DNA of 64,000 nt from Toxonevra muliebris. Its lineage: Eukaryota > Arthropoda > Insecta > Diptera > Pallopteridae. The notes below the pieces were generated by a model. It had not been told where the DNA came from and did no database searches. It saw only the letters and a program-made list of their open reading frames with translations. The position numbers were made by a program, and so were the translations under genes. Each line of letters begins with the position of its first letter. Position 1 is the first letter of the stretch. Where the stretch lies: contig OY829329.1 of NCBI GenBank assembly GCA_963691655.1, forward strand, positions 80,222,613 to 80,286,612. Reading direction: 5' to 3'. Shown here one piece after another: positions 38,159-52,239 of the stretch.

Positions 38159-41100
38159 ATGTCCGATGCTGAGATTGTTGAAGAACAAGAAGAGGAGGGG
38201 GAGGAGGAGTCTGAATTTCAACCATCATTTGCAAGCGATATAATAACATTGAAGTATGTACCTAATCCATATGTGAATGTTCCCACGGGCGCAAGCATGA
38301 ACGCCTGTCTGAAAGAGAGAGGCAGAAAAAATAGATAGTAACTAACTACCTACTTTTCCTACCTCTCTCAGACAGGCGTTCATGCTTGCGCCTGTGTGAA
38401 AAGCCACTATGGATTTCTTTTTTGACATTTGCCACTCTTTCTATTTTTTATACTTACTGCAGACATTCCTTTGGTTTCGATTGCAAGCGCCTTTTCAATC
38501 TTGTGCTCATTGACGATGATACTCTGGTATTTGCTTCTGGCAATATGATACATTACTTTAGCATATCTACCCAAACGGTGACATTTCGGGATACACATTA
38601 TGGTGCAGGCATTGGTTTTATAACAGTTAAGAAATGAAAAGAGAAAAATTTTAATTAATTAATAATACTTGAATGATTCTTACAGAAAAACTGTCACCCA
38701 GACCATGAAGGCTTATTAACAATTGCCGAAAATGGGCCAAAACCTACTATATTCATTTATGAGTATCCCTCACATAATATACGCATTACGTTGAATAAAG
38801 CCGCTAAGGCACAATTCACTTGTGGCTCGTACAATTCAACCGGTGAGCTATTTGCCTCACAAGCTGGCTATCCTGACTTTATGCTTACCATATGGCGTTG
38901 GGAAAGGGCTGAGGTTGTTTTGCGTTCGAAGTCATTTCAGAGTGATATTCTATATGTTCATTTCTCTAACTTCAACCCGATTCTATTGGCTTCTTGCGGC
39001 TTGAGTCATATCAAGTTTTGGAAAATGGCCAATACATTTACGGGGCTCAAGTTAAAAGGTGATTTGGGTCGTTTTGGCAAAACCGATTTCAGTGATATAT
39101 ATGCCCTGTATATGCTGCCAGATGAGAATGTAATATCTGGCTGTGAATGGGGTAATATGCTGTTGTGGGAAGCGGGGCTCATTAAATTCGAAATATGTCG
39201 CAAGGGGCGTAAGCCATGCCACCTGAAGCCAATAACTCGTATTACCATGGACAATGGTGAGGTGATGACCGTTGGCATGGATGGTTATGTTCGGATATGG
39301 TTTTGGGAAACTGTAGACTTGGCCGATCCACCTGATGACGATCGTTTTGTTGAAATAGAACCGATATATGAATTTCGTGTGGGCGATTGCGAGATTAGAT
39401 GTGTGCAGAAAATAAAACCATATGATGATAAAGATTTTGGATACTACGCTCAGGTATGTTGCCAGGAAACAAAATATTTCAATGCAATACTGGTTTAAGA
39501 TTTCCTTAGGATGGAAATGGCGGTATTTGGTATTGCGATTTAAACACCTATGATCAACCGAATGAGCCGCGTAAGCTTTATACATGCCATGGCGGTAAAG
39601 TGATCACCGCTCAGGCTAGTTCAATTTCAACGCATTTGATGACACTCGGCGAGGATGGTAAAATATTTGTGTTTGATTATGTAGCCAGAAAGTTATTGCT
39701 AGAAAAACAATTTAAATCTGTTGGCACTGATCTATTATGGTTTAATATCCGTATTTCCCCCAATGGAATGGAATTAGTGGCCAGTTTCGAGGATGGTGTC
39801 ATTCGGCATTTAGTTCTTAATATTTACGATCGCAAATTAGTTTTGGTACGTGCCATCAAGGCGCATGTAGCGACAGTGACAAAACTGGCTGTGAACGTGA
39901 ACAACACTGTGCTGGTGACTGGTTCTGCAGATAAAACAATTTTCATATTTAATATTACTGAGAAAGTTGAAGGACTGATTAATATACAACCGATGGGATT
40001 TGTAAACATCAATGGAATACCGAACTTCTTTAATTGGAAACGAGATGAGGTTGGTTGAATGCTAAGCACTAACTATACATATACGAGTAAGTAATTTTAT
40101 AAATTACAGATAGCAGTCCTTTTAATTGGTTGCAAATCTGGTGAGGTTTTCGAATGCATTTTGCCCGGCAGCGTCACTGAGGAGCAAATATTTTTAAGTC
40201 ATAACTTAACAGATTCTGAAGATATCAAATTTACTAAATTTGTATCGGTGAAGAGTAGAATTCGGCGTGATATAAAGCGTGAGCAAATAAAGAGGCGTAA
40301 GAAAATAAAACGCCAACGTAAATTAGAAGAGGTGGAAAAACTTAAAGCGGCTAATCCGGGATTACAAATTGACTTGGATACTGCTTTAGGTAAGCAGCGG
40401 TTGGTGCTATTCTTATTCTGTAGTCTAAGTTGGGTTGGGTTATAACTGTTGCCTCGAAAACGAGACTTACTTAGGTTGTTTTTTAGGCAACAAAAAAACT
40501 ATCTGTTTACAGCCATTCGGAACTTCTGATGAAGCTAAGGAGTATACAAATTTTAATTTTTTATAGAGTTCGGGACTAGATTTTTGTGTCAGAGACAAAG
40601 TTGTTCATTATAATAAGCAAACAATTTTATTTTCACACCAACCCTCTCTACTCTTTACCACTCTTTTCGGGAGGCTTAGTACTTTTTTAGTTGGGTAGAT
40701 CAAGGGGTAATTTTGAGGTTCGAGTGCATCATTTATTTCTTTTATGATGAGCATTTTTTCGCTAAAAAGTAGGAACAGCTTTGTTACCAAAACTCATGAA
40801 ACTACTTAACCTTATTGTCGAGAGATTTGAGACTGCTGGAAACAGTCCTTGATGTTGTTTGGACAGCTTCTAAAGTCTTCAGAGCTGCTTAGTTGTTAGA
40901 TAAAATACAAATAAATATTCTTGTTTACCTCTACCCATGATAGTCCAATCTGAAAGAGTATCTAGTATTTGTGATCTAAAAACGTTGTATATAACTCAAC
41001 AGCTGATTCCGAGCCCGATGAGGAAGAGGAGCCACTGCACATACCTGCCAAACCTAATGCTATACTTTGGATACGTTACACCAATCGTGAGACAATATGG

Positions 41101-44100
41101 GCATCGATGGCTGGATACGATGCGGGTTATATTTATGAGCTTACATTTAAAGCGGTAGAACCAGTACGTTCTACAATAATTACTGATGGTGATGATTGTG
41201 AAATACATTCCTATTTGACGATGTAAGAATACATATTCATGCCATACATACTTATATTACGTTGGGGAATCATTAATCTGCATGGACCCACCGCTATTTA
41301 CTTCTACACACACAAACACACGCATGCACACACATTGATTTTAGTCGAACAATCTTATATTGTCTTGTTTTGCAGTGAAGATTTTTTAATATTCGGTCTT
41401 GTCAATGGGAAATTGCGTATAAATCATATAAATCCTGAAGATTTCACCGATTTACACGACTATCGTCTATTTAGCATGCATGATGCGCTAAAGGGCAATA
41501 TACCAAAAATACTGCGCAGCTATAACGGGCGGCACATTTTTAGTGTTGGTCATGATGGAAATATTTTCGTATATGATTGGAATGGCCCGAATTCCTTGTT
41601 GCGTAAACGTGACTCTGGAATAATTCAGCCATTGCCAGCATTGCAGCTCGAAATAATTGAGGATATCGATGATCCCGCACATCCATCACTGGAGCAGGAG
41701 AAAATTTACGCCGAACTAAAACGACAAGAAGAAGCTGCAGCTGCACATGACCGTAAAGTTTTGGCACAAATTGCAGAACTACAGGTGAAGTTTAATGATA
41801 TTATGCGTAAGAATAATGAACTGCCGGAAGATATGCAAATACCTGATTGTGATATGTTGCTGGATCCGAGAATTACGAAACAGATTGGTGATGAATTGCA
41901 AGCGGAATTGGATGATGTGCGTGAGGATTTAGCGTATGACTTGGAAGTAGCAAAAGTCGGTAAAACAAAGCTGTACAATTACTTCGTGAAATCGTTGGAT
42001 CATCTAACCTTAAAGATCCATGGCATAGGGTAAGTGCTCAACAAATGAAGTTATGAAATTTTAATCGAATGTTCCCAATTATTATAATTTTTTTTTTTTT
42101 TTGATACTATAGCACAGATATGCACGTAAGCACATTTCGTTTAGATGCACTTGGAGAAAAATTTGAACAGGTTCGACGTGACATTGAGGATCGCTTGAGG
42201 ATGGAAGCACTAAAGCGTGGGTAAGCAACTGATTGTGACAATTACATATGCAGCCATCCACACCCACACATACATATACACTAATTAATTTATATAAATT
42301 ATGTACGCTGCATTAGCGAGGAACGGAAAGTATCCACCACAAAGACTGAGTAAGAAGTGAATTGAAATAATTTGAGGAGCACTTTATCCCGAATTAGCTC
42401 GAACTTTTTTTCTTTTTGAATGTCCCAGAAATATTTCAAACGATTGCCGTTTATAAAAGTAACAAATAAAAGTGAAACAAAAAAACTAAGCTGATTCGGG
42501 TTAAGTTATAACAGCACACAAATATATGTACACATACTCGTAGATAGCACCTATTTCTACTTCAACTCAATGTGCACTTAATACGTACTTTTCCTTTTTG
42601 GATAGAGAACTTGAACCGATTTTATCCGAAGAAAAAGAAGACAGCATGCAAGCTCTCGGGGTGGAGCGTTTCTTTTTTGGGCGTGATTCTCAGACGATAA
42701 CACCACGTTTTAGCAAAAAAATGTTACGTCTATTGAGACGTTATCGCAGTCGTCAACTGTATGAAATTGAACGGATTTACAATTGGGGTAAATTGGAAAG
42801 AAATAAACCTGATCCTAATAAAAATCATCCCGATGATGAAGAAAACATCAAAGATGCAGAGCGAAATCTCGGTGATTACAAGCTAAAAGTCGGTCACGAT
42901 TTTGAACCGAAAGTAACTGACACTCTGACATTCAAATACATAGAAATCGTCGAGTGTTTCGAGTTAATCCACAATATTTGCGATGCTTTCAATAAACAAA
43001 TCTTTTATATGCGTAAACAGAAGAAGGATCTCTATGAATTCTTTGAGGAGAAACGCAAACGCATCGAGGTAATAAACAACCTTGTACCAGAAGAGAATCG
43101 CGTAAAATTCCCGGCAACAACCACAATCAATATGGAAGAAGAGTATCCCGAATTGAATTTAATTGAACATTTGCAGCCTGGCTGCGGCATTGAAATTGCA
43201 GATATTCTAGATTTGAAGAAAAAAGTTGAGGATCTTCTGCCAAAGCCACCACTACCAGAACCTAAAGAAGCCATATCCAAACAAGAAATGCACGAAATCC
43301 AGCAGTATACATCACTACATATTAAAAACATACCACATCTGCCGGAAATTTCTGAACTAATGGATATGATTGAAAAGTTCCCACCGTTAACTGATTCAGC
43401 ATATTATGAGAATGCCAATGGTGAGCCCTCGCCTTTCGTGACAAAGACACGCTATCATTGGCTGCTAAATATTATCGACGAACAGCAAGGCATTCTTTTA
43501 ATAGTGCACGATCGTATTAAAAAATTCGATGAATCCTTGGAGAAACTGCGATTCAAACGCTTTCAAACCAAATTCGATGAAATTTTTATGCTGTGTCACA
43601 TGACAACGTTACATCAAGAATTAAATATATTGCGCGATAGTGAAGAGATAGAGAATACATTACTTGCTAATGCCGAAGAAGCTATGAAGACACGCAACGA
43701 CATGCAGGGCATAATCAATTCGTCAAATCGACAGATCGACGATGCTCGCAAAATTATCGATAAATTGAATGAACAAATAGCTAGCGTACAATTGAAATTC
43801 ATGATCACAACCAAAGGGCATAAGTTCTTTGACTTCTTACGCCGTATATTCAAGAAGAAATGGCGACCACCAAAACTGCCAAAAGGACCTGATGGTAAGA
43901 GGTTAAAAACTATAATTGCAAATCGATATCTAATGCGTTGTGAAATGCATATTTAAGTGATCTCATTTGAATTGCGGCGTATCGACGATTTTGCGCGACC
44001 GAAAATTTTTGACACAATAATTCGTCAATTCGCTCGACTTAAAAAAGACGTACTGATTTCAGCGGTACAAGTACAGATTTTTTCAAAAAAGTTTTTCCTT

Positions 44101-47100
44101 CCATACCCTAAAATCAGTACGCCAAATTGTTAGCCCATTGTTAGGCCGAGCTTTTTGCGATACCTAGAGACTTGCTCCTATAAAATTGCAGAGAGATGGT
44201 AACATTCCACCCTGCAGCAGATGCTCTTATTGCTTTGCTACACATAGATGAGCTCATGTTTCTAACTCTGAGTACGCTATTTATCCAGTCACGTGTCGTA
44301 TTATCCACATAAGTATTTGTATTTTTGATTAGGAAGTATTTAATGTTATCAATAATTTAATTGCATATATTTTATCACAGAGTCATCTGAGTCATCCAGC
44401 GATGATGAATCATCCAGCGAGGACGAAGAAGATACCAAGAGTATCGATTCTTCTGATATGACAACAATACGATTAGATGAAACTCATTGCCCAGCAGGTC
44501 TCGAAAGAAATATGTATGAGTTAGCGTTCAAATTGAGATCAGAAAGGCATACGCTGGAGCAAGGGCTATCGGACCAGCACAAATTAATCGACCAACGACG
44601 TGGCGAAGTAAATGAACTGCAGAAGCAAATGAAATATCACGAGGATATTTATGCAAAAGAGAAAGAGACATTATTAATATTTAGGGTAAATATACTAGCA
44701 TTAAATAAACAGAAAATTAAAGTTATTGAAATTCTCATTGGTTGTTGTTCCCTTATAGCGTAAACGTCAGATTGAGCTGAATAAAGTGAAGACATGTATC
44801 GTCATACGAATGAATCAAATCCAACATTTTTATGATTACAACAATTATGAAGACTTATCAAGAGCGGTCCTGTTTGATGCGGCACGTTTAGCGCAATTGA
44901 AAGGACGTGTATCTCAATTGAATGATGACACGATTCAAACAAGACGCTTACATCGTATTAATATTGTACATTTGCGTCGCATGACTACGGATATTAAATT
45001 TATGCGTTATGAGATTACAAGACTGGAAGAAGAAATCAAAGAAGCAATGATGAAGAAATTCGGTATGACTTTAAATTTAGATGATCTGGAGGAAGAAGTA
45101 TTGCGAAAATATGTATTTGAGTTGGAGACAACAGCTGAGGAAGAATTAAGATTGATTGAAGAAGAAATGAGAAAGAAAAAAGCACGTATTCAAGAATTTT
45201 ATGAGTTATATAGTACTTTAGTAAAAATAATAATATAATTTTAGTTGGAATTGGCGCAATGCGAGGAAGAACTCATTCGCGATACGCAATCTAATACAGA
45301 AAAATTGAATATACTTACGGTGCTACAAGAAGAGAAAAATTTATTAGATGAAATTTTAGTCTCACAAGATAAAAACTATCTGAAATGGATGACTCCGCAT
45401 AAATTAAATTTGGATCAAGACATTGAAAAGCTAGCGGTGATTGAAAAACAACAAAGAGAACAAATAAAGGTAGGTAGAAATTAAGAATACGGAAAGAGCA
45501 TGGTGAGCTTTAAGCTTTCGATGCATTTTATATCGGAAGCTCAAAAGCTTTTTACGCATGGTCGCACAAACACGCATCCCTATATATAATATAGGGATAT
45601 AGTAAATAAATAATGTATCATTTGCATAAGGGGGAACACTTACAAGGGGATTGCATTGTTGTTGTTTTTCCATGCAAAATAATGACGAGAGCGAGAGACC
45701 GGAGATATTATTTTTTTTAGCACGGGGGTAATGATATGAGTCCAATGCGTTTATGGGGTACTGGGGTATCGTGAAAAGCAGAAAATATGCAACACTGCAA
45801 CTGACACAAAAATATAAATGTGCAAGTGCAAGATATCCAGGGTAACGGAGAGATTTCTTTGTCAACACCCTTGTGAGTTTTCCCTCTAATGTAAATTAGG
45901 CCTTATGCACACCTTACATGGCCAATCATTTAATGTCAATCAATTACTTCAAATTTTTTTTGTTTTGAAATTAAGTGGTGCACGGACATGCGATGAGTGA
46001 CACCGACTGCGCTGGCGAAGTGCGTTATAAAGAGAAAAAATTAAAAGAAGGATTTGTATAAAAAAGTGGTTGAGAAAAAGAAATCAACTATCGCACGAGC
46101 GTCTTTCAAATGAGTTGAAAGTATCTGCACCGAGCGATTTCAAAAATGTGTGAGAATGGACAATTCTCGAATTTGTTCTCAATGTATTTACTTTTTTTTT
46201 GTCTTTTCTGTCTTTCCACAGACAACTGCCACGCCCACTTCCCATACATACAACAGTCAAACTGAAATAGCTCTAAAATCCGTTACAGTCAAGACACTGA
46301 GATAAATATCAGAAAAAAATAATTTTAACTGTTTCAACATTTCATTTTAATTCATATTTTTATGTTTTTGACAACAAATTTCAATCTCTTAAAAGTACAC
46401 TGATACCACAAGTAATCACATTTTCATACAGTTTTTCCCCAATATGCATTTAGTATTTTGTTAATAAAAATGGGATCCGCTGCTATCCGTAGCCATTTTT
46501 TTTTTTTTTTTTTTTATTTGGCTAAGAAATTATATTTTACATTTTTATATATTCGAATATTTCGCACACCTTCGCAAGATAAACCTGGTCCACCAAATTC
46601 AGGGAATTATCTCGAAATTTGAATTAATATAAACCAATGCTAATGAAGTATTTATGAATAGAAAATAGAAATAGACGTGCACCGCCCCTAGTCGATTTTT
46701 CGATGCGAAAAATTCCTAAAATCTCACACAACTCCGTCAATTTCATCCAATTTCATTCAAAAATAGCTATTCGACACAGCATTTAAAATTTACTTTAAAA
46801 ATATTGTGCCGAAAAAAATCTACAAGATCAAATAATATCGTAAAAAAAGTTTTAAATCGGATGAAACTTAGCGAATAGTTATAAAAAAAAAACGGTTTAT
46901 TGGCCATGGAATGAGATTTTGGCGGTGTATGAGAAATTTCTCTCGTACCATTTTTCTTAGCTTTACTAGACCAACAACTTGTGCTAAGTCTCCATAAAAG
47001 CATTAGATCATTGTCACGAAGTGTTATGCTTTTTGTGCTAGCTCATTGAATTTAGTGTATGCGTTTTACTTTTTCAATCCCTCTGCCATGTGTTAGTACC

Positions 47101-48180
47101 TTTCACTTCAAATATTTGTAGATTTTTTTATAGCTTCGTGGTGAACTTTTCCCAGTTAGTTTTTCTTTTTCGAGGGAATTTGGTGCATAAGTTCCTTTGA
47201 GTTCAAATTCATAATGAGAGTAATTACTGATTAGGCTGTACATTCTATTAATTGTTAAATGTTATATTTAGTACTTCTCTCACATTTCCATTTTACAGTG
47301 TCTAGAACGTGATATTTGTACGCTACGCATGAAATCGAAACCCTTGCAGCTTTATAGTGAAGTATTAATGGAAGAAATGACCGAAATGCAATATGTAGCC
47401 CCTAATGCTACTGATGCTGATCAAGCGGAAGTTTGCCCAGAGATGCTGGATGGCGACGCTTATCAATTACGTTCCCAACCAGATGAATTTATTATGGAGC
47501 GCATAAATAAAGTGGTGCAAAAATATTTTGTCAAACACTTTACACCGCACATGTCGGCCGATGATATACGTAAGTATGCGCAAAAGGCAACTCGCTTTTT
47601 GGGACCAGCAGCGAACAGTGTCGATGGTAAAATCACAGATAGTATATTGGAATGCGTGTCGGATACGCTTCAAACATTGCTGCCGAAAAAGTATATGATA
47701 CACTTGAGCAGTGAGGCATTGAATAAATTGTTCAATGAAATAATGATCATTTGCGATTATGAACGTTCCGAAGTGAATACGGAAGATGTTATTTCGGGTA
47801 TATTTAGCAATGCTTTGGAAACGCTGCATGAAGCTGAGGGTACACTGAATAAAACACAACACCTAATGGTGAAAATGTTTCAAGAGTTGATAGAAGTGCT
47901 ACCGCTGGAGGAGTTTCAAAGCGAAAAGACATTGCGTATTATTGTGGATGTTTTGTTGAAAGAAACAATCATCGATCCGAAATGTATTAACATTGAGGGT
48001 TTAGTAGAGAAAACAACTAAATACGCGAAAGAGAATTTGTTGGATGGTATTACTGCTATACCCATACGCCGTTTGGCGGAGAATATTTACAGAGATTTGA
48101 TGAAACGTAAGCCGGGCTTGCAAAATATCAAATGCGGCGTAAACTCGATACCTTGGATTTCCATATCCAAAAAGAAATGA
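38159..48180 (+). CDS. CFAP44: Cilia- and flagella-associated protein 44
   Basis: Axonemal WD-repeat protein of the tether/tetherhead complex near inner dynein arm f; in flies it would act in sperm flagella and ciliated neurons. Exons: 38159-38253, 38463-38625, 38686-39453, 39510-40049, 40110-40389, 41003-41222, 41376-42029, 42113-42220, 42317-42349, 42606-43894, 44381-44685, 44759-~45220, ~45245-45469 and 47299-48180. About 2,000 residues. An acidic start is followed by the HSFGFDCKRLFNLVLIDDDT block, then WD repeats (FTGLKLKGDLGRFGKTDFSD; CEWGNMLLWEAGLIKFEICR; GHDGNIFVYDWNG) to about residue 750. Long charged coiled coils follow, with a serine/aspartate linker (ESSESSSDDESSSEDEED). The junction between exons 12 and 13 is uncertain (see finding). 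Intron 1 holds a hairpin MITE. It converges on KIFBP. Confidence 0.92.
38279..38408. mobile_element. Hairpin MITE in CFAP44 intron 1
   Basis: A nearly complete palindrome of about 130 bp. CACGGGCGCAAGCATGAACG plus CCTGTCTGAAAGAGAGAGG on the left is repeated inverted on the right (CTCTCAGACAGGCGTTCATG, then CTTGCGCCTGTGTGAA). It shares ends with elements at 51361-51845 and 55533-55704. It occupies most of intron 1 and would fold strongly in the pre-mRNA. Confidence 0.8.
45470..47298. other. Intron 13 of CFAP44
   Basis: A 1.8-kb AT-rich intron between the coiled-coil exon ending KQQREQIK and the last exon beginning CLERDICTLRMK. It has long poly-T (46497-46515) and scattered short frames on both strands, none conserved. 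No mobile element could be named. Confidence 0.6.
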
Positions 48181-49272
48181 AATTAAGTTTCATATTTTGA
48201 ATTGAAATTTACATTTATTTGAACATTTTTAATCATTTAATTTAATTTTGTATTATTCGATTTGATTATTCAACGACATTAAATTATTTTACGTTTATTA
48301 TTAAGTATGCGGTTTTCTTAAGTTATGTTTCCTTAATTACACTGTCCAACAAATTAAGACTTTTTGGCTGCTACAGAATAGCCACCCTATAATCCCGAAA
48401 GGGAATGTTGTATAGACCATTTTTGTAAAACAAACTTATAGTGCCATTAATGCTTAGCGTTGTGCTTCTGCAAATCCTTCAGTAATGCATAACCGAACAT
48501 ATGCGTATTTTTTTTATCGGCGGAAAAACGGTTTTGAGTTCCATGACTTAGATTGAATCGGCAGATTACATACCATGCGCGTGCTAGTTCTGCGTAAATT
48601 ACAATTTTGATAGTAGTAAAAAACTATTTCCTTTTATCAGCCGTTAACCGTTATATATATGACTTTTATGTCTTTGGTGATCCCTAGTGAAATTGTTAAG
48701 TTTGTTTTACAAAAATGGTCTATACAACATTTCCTTTCAGGATTATAGGGTGGCTATTCTATTGCAAAAGTGCAGTTGGACTGTGTTATTTGGTTTGCCT
48801 CAATTTAGATTGCGCAATTATTATCAGCAATTGTTTTCCTATTCCCTTTGCTGATGTATTTTTTTTCACGCTAACTCAAAAAATTGCTGGTAATAAATGC
48901 AGAATCTAAGTGGACCTTACAGTTAATTTTTAAAGTATTATTAGGCAAAGCTAGCTTAATTTTAAAAACAATATAGTTTTATCTTTGTGTATATACGTTA
49001 AGCGTTGACTGTAACCAGCGCAGTCAAACTCAAACCCGGGCAAAAAAGATTAACAATTTCTTCACATTTATATTTTTAAAATGTAATTCAGAGTTTAATC
49101 CTAACACCATAAATGCATCGAAGAATACTTTAAATTTATATATTCGAATACAAGCATTTAAAATCTTTAAAACAAATTTAAATCAAATAAACTAAAATAA
49201 GAAAAACAAGAAAAAAATAAAAGAAATAAAAAAAGTTCTCAAAAAAAGAACAAGTAGCACAGTAGTAGGAAT
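48181..49272. other. Spacer between convergent CFAP44 and KIFBP
   Basis: About 1.1 kb between the two stop codons, AT-rich, taken up partly by the inverted-repeat element at 48375-48760. Candidate polyadenylation signals (AATAAA-like) occur near both ends, e.g. the AATAAA strings around 49190-49225 on the plus strand, but their use cannot be told. Confidence 0.6.
48375..48760. mobile_element. Long-arm inverted-repeat MITE
   Basis: AGAATAGCCACCCTATAATC at 48375, continuing through TGTTGTATAGACCATTTTTG to about 48438, is repeated inverted at 48698-48760. The arms are about 62 bp with few mismatches around a 260-bp interior. No coding sequence. A target duplication could not be identified. Confidence 0.75.
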
Positions 49273-51092
49273 CTATTTTTGCAAGCGTTTCTTAACATTG
49301 GCTATTTTTAAAGGCAATAAATTTACCATCTCACGACAAACTCCAATCTCTGCCTGCAATGACTCTGCCGCCTCTTTGCGCTCTGCACACTCATCTGTAA
49401 ATAGTTTATAATACTTCAAGCTATTATTCATATTTTCTAGCTGAACTGCGTGATCAGGCGTTATCATTTTATAGTGTAAACGTCCCAAATGAAAGAAGGC
49501 ATAGAGCACGCTATGTTGTTCTTCAGTATCTAAGTTTGATTTGATGGTAATGCCATCCTTTTCCATATAACTCTTGATGTAATCTTGAAAGTTTTTAATG
49601 GCTTTTTGGCAAACATGATTGATCTTAAGTAATTCTTGTGGACCCGGAGTACGATTTGCTTTTAGCGTATCCAATTTGATATCTAAAATTGCGCAGTAAG
49701 CAAGTCCCGCTCCATACCAACATTCACGACAAATAGCCATATAGAAAACTGGGTTTAGCAATTCATTTAGTTCTTCATAGTATTTCGCGCGACGTTTTTG
49801 CATTTTTGCTTGATTTACTGGGTCCTCTTCGAAAAATGCTACATGCTGATATAGCTCAGCATAATCTTTGATTATTTTTGCATATTCCGTTGCCTCAGTT
49901 TCGGGTTTATAATAGTCTTTGGCTTGATCAAGCCAGTCAATAACGAAGTGGTAGACAAGTTTGGCATCGTCGAAAGTAAGACAATAGTCGGTGGAAATGC
50001 GACTTTCATATACGGCAAGATCCAATTGAGGAAAGCAATAGCTTTTGGGATCAACCGCTAAATGTTTGACATCTGCAAGTGGAAACATACGCATACGCTA
50101 AAGAACACAGACTTTATTTTAGTTTACTTACCTGCCGCTAATTTCTCGTCATCGTTGTACAGACGTTCCTTGGATGTAGACAGCAAAGCCAATCCAAATT
50201 TAGCCCAACAACGTGCAACATCAGCATAACGGTGCTTAAACGTTTCTGAAGTATCCAGTCGCTGTTGCTCCGTCATCTCGGGCGATAGCATTTTTGTCTC
50301 ATACTCGGCCATTACCAAAGTAGCAGCAGCCAAATGATGACGCGCTTCTTTGAACAGATTCTTCCCAATGTAATATTGCGATAGAGTTGCTGCGTTTAAC
50401 GCAAAATCAATGGGTTCGTAAGAGTTCGCTTCCAGCTGACGACACAATGTGTTATGACAATATTTAGCAGATTTCTCCAACTCACCCAGATGGCCATATA
50501 CCTGCGCTAAATAAAACGAGCAAAGTGTATATAAACTCTCAAGCTCAGCTGGCCCTTTGCCCTCTTCCACCTCTTCGGGTGTACCAAAAATATCTGTAAT
50601 GCACATAGCTTTCTCACCACTCTCCTTAAATTCATTGTAGGTTTGTTCGGCCTTTGACAGCGCATCAAACCCTTTCTGATAATGCGACTGATTAGCGTAC
50701 ACCATGCCAATTTCATTGAGTGCGCCCACATATGGAATAATAGCTTGAGGTTTCATTTTATGTTGCTCCACTAGCTTTATACATTCATTCAGCAATTGCT
50801 CGCCCATTGATACTTCCTCAGTGAAAACGTAAATGCGTCCTAGATCACGACAAACAAACGCTTGCAACGTAATGTAAATAAAATCATCCTCACCGTTGTC
50901 CGCTTCTTCAGCAATCACCGATGCAAGGGAATTCTTCAGATTTCCCTTCATTTGCAGCAATAGTTCACGCGCTGAATAATGCGACCGGAACGGATCAGTA
51001 GGCGGATCATTTTTACTCTCCTCGTTGACGAGCTTTATTGCTTTTTCATATATTTCTTTGAAGTCTGTTAGAATCTCTTTAGATATTACCAT
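49273..51092 (-). CDS. KIFBP: KIF1-binding protein homologue (KIFBP/KBP)
   Basis: Kinesin regulator: vertebrate KIFBP binds the motor domains of a subset of kinesins and blocks microtubule attachment, affecting axonal and mitochondrial transport. Two exons, 51092-50132 and 50072-49273, give 586 residues (human 621). The start MVISKEILTDFKEIYEKAIK is followed by the family block DPFRSHYSARELLLQMKGNL. Helical TPR-like repeats then run through the protein (CRDLGRIYVFTEEVSMGEQL; LAQVYGHLGELEKSAKYCHN), and the C-terminal half carries CRECWYGAGLAYCAILDIKL. The intron is 59 bp: the first acceptor (TTCTTTAG) would make a 34-bp intron and break the frame, whereas CCACTTGCAG restores KLAADVKHLAVDPKS. 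Convergent with CFAP44. Confidence 0.93.
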
Positions 51093-51360
51093 TTTGAAAA
51101 GAACTTTTACAAATCTTTACTAAATTTGCCAAATTTTTCAATAGCAAAGTTGTGAGCGATTGAACAGCTGTTTGATTTATGTGTGTGCTCTGACAAACTT
51201 TACGTCGATACGAGTAACTATGAGTAAATATTGATACTTTTTTCAAGTACTCAGTACTTTTGGTACTCGTTACTTTGAAATGAGTACTTACTTGGTATCG
51301 AGTAAGTCACATGGGTAATTACATGTAACTCACATTTATTTTAAAGAAAACTTTATTTTT

Positions 51361-51845
51361 GAGGCTGCTCACACGGGCGCAAGTATAACTGCCTGTCTGA
51401 AAGAGAGAGGTGGAAAAAAGGTAGAGAAAATTCTAAAATAAAATAAAAATCGGCGCATTGATGAATGTTCCATGTTCATATTGTTCCGATTTTGCCCCTT
51501 TCCCTCATAATTTGTTTGAAGTTGAATAGGCAACATGAACGCAAACAAACAATGCGCATCTAGGACACTCAATTTTAATTTTCTTGATATTTTTTGGAAT
51601 AAACTTATTTTCATTTCTTTAAAGATTGTTGTTTTTAATTTTAAGTACACATTTAAGGAACATAGTTAATATTTGGTTAGCATTTTTTGCGAACAAAAGA
51701 ACCTATCTTCATGAGCACAAAAAAGTGACAAAACTCCAAATCCACCTTTTCTTTTTAATTAGAAAAAGTTCGTCATAGTTGCACTCATGTGAGCACGATC
51801 ATCCTGCCCATGACGTTCATATTTACACCCGTGTGAACAGCCACT
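51361..51845. mobile_element. 485-bp member of the CACACGGGCGCAAG MITE family
   Basis: The left end GGCTGCTCACACGGGCGCAA leads to CCTGTCTGAAAGAGAGAGG. The right end, TTACACCCGTGTGAACAGCC ACT, is its inverse but lacks the GAGAGAGG part. The interior is longer than in the other two copies and carries no transposase. It sits about 270 bp upstream of the KIFBP start, inside its likely promoter region. Confidence 0.7.
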
Positions 51846-52239
51846 ATGACAATGGTTATAGGCCAATGAACTTCATTCACACTGAAAATTAGCTGGCTAC
51901 CTTTTTTTAAGTACTGTTTCTAGTGACAATTTGGGACTTATTTTTCAACTAATAAAGGCAAGTCTGTCCGTAATGCGGAGGCTTATTCTTCTTTTTTTGA
52001 AAACCAAGCATTCATCTTTTGGAACATTATGGTTTAAGCCAAGAAAAACGCTGTTATACCATAAAACTCAAAATAATATTTACGGAATAAGAATAAATTT
52101 CGCCATTATTAATAGACTAATGTTATTTGAATTGTCACAAAAAAAAAAATATTCGAAAAACACTATCTTTTCAAAACCATTAAAGCTCAAAAACCCATTT
52201 TGCCAAAAGTGCCCCAGGCACGGGCATATTTGATTTTAC

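Noticed and set aside
50092..50131. 34-bp intron in KIFBP using the first acceptor (TTCTTTAG)
   Set aside because: It breaks the frame and is too short; the next acceptor gives a 59-bp intron with matched phase and a sensible protein.
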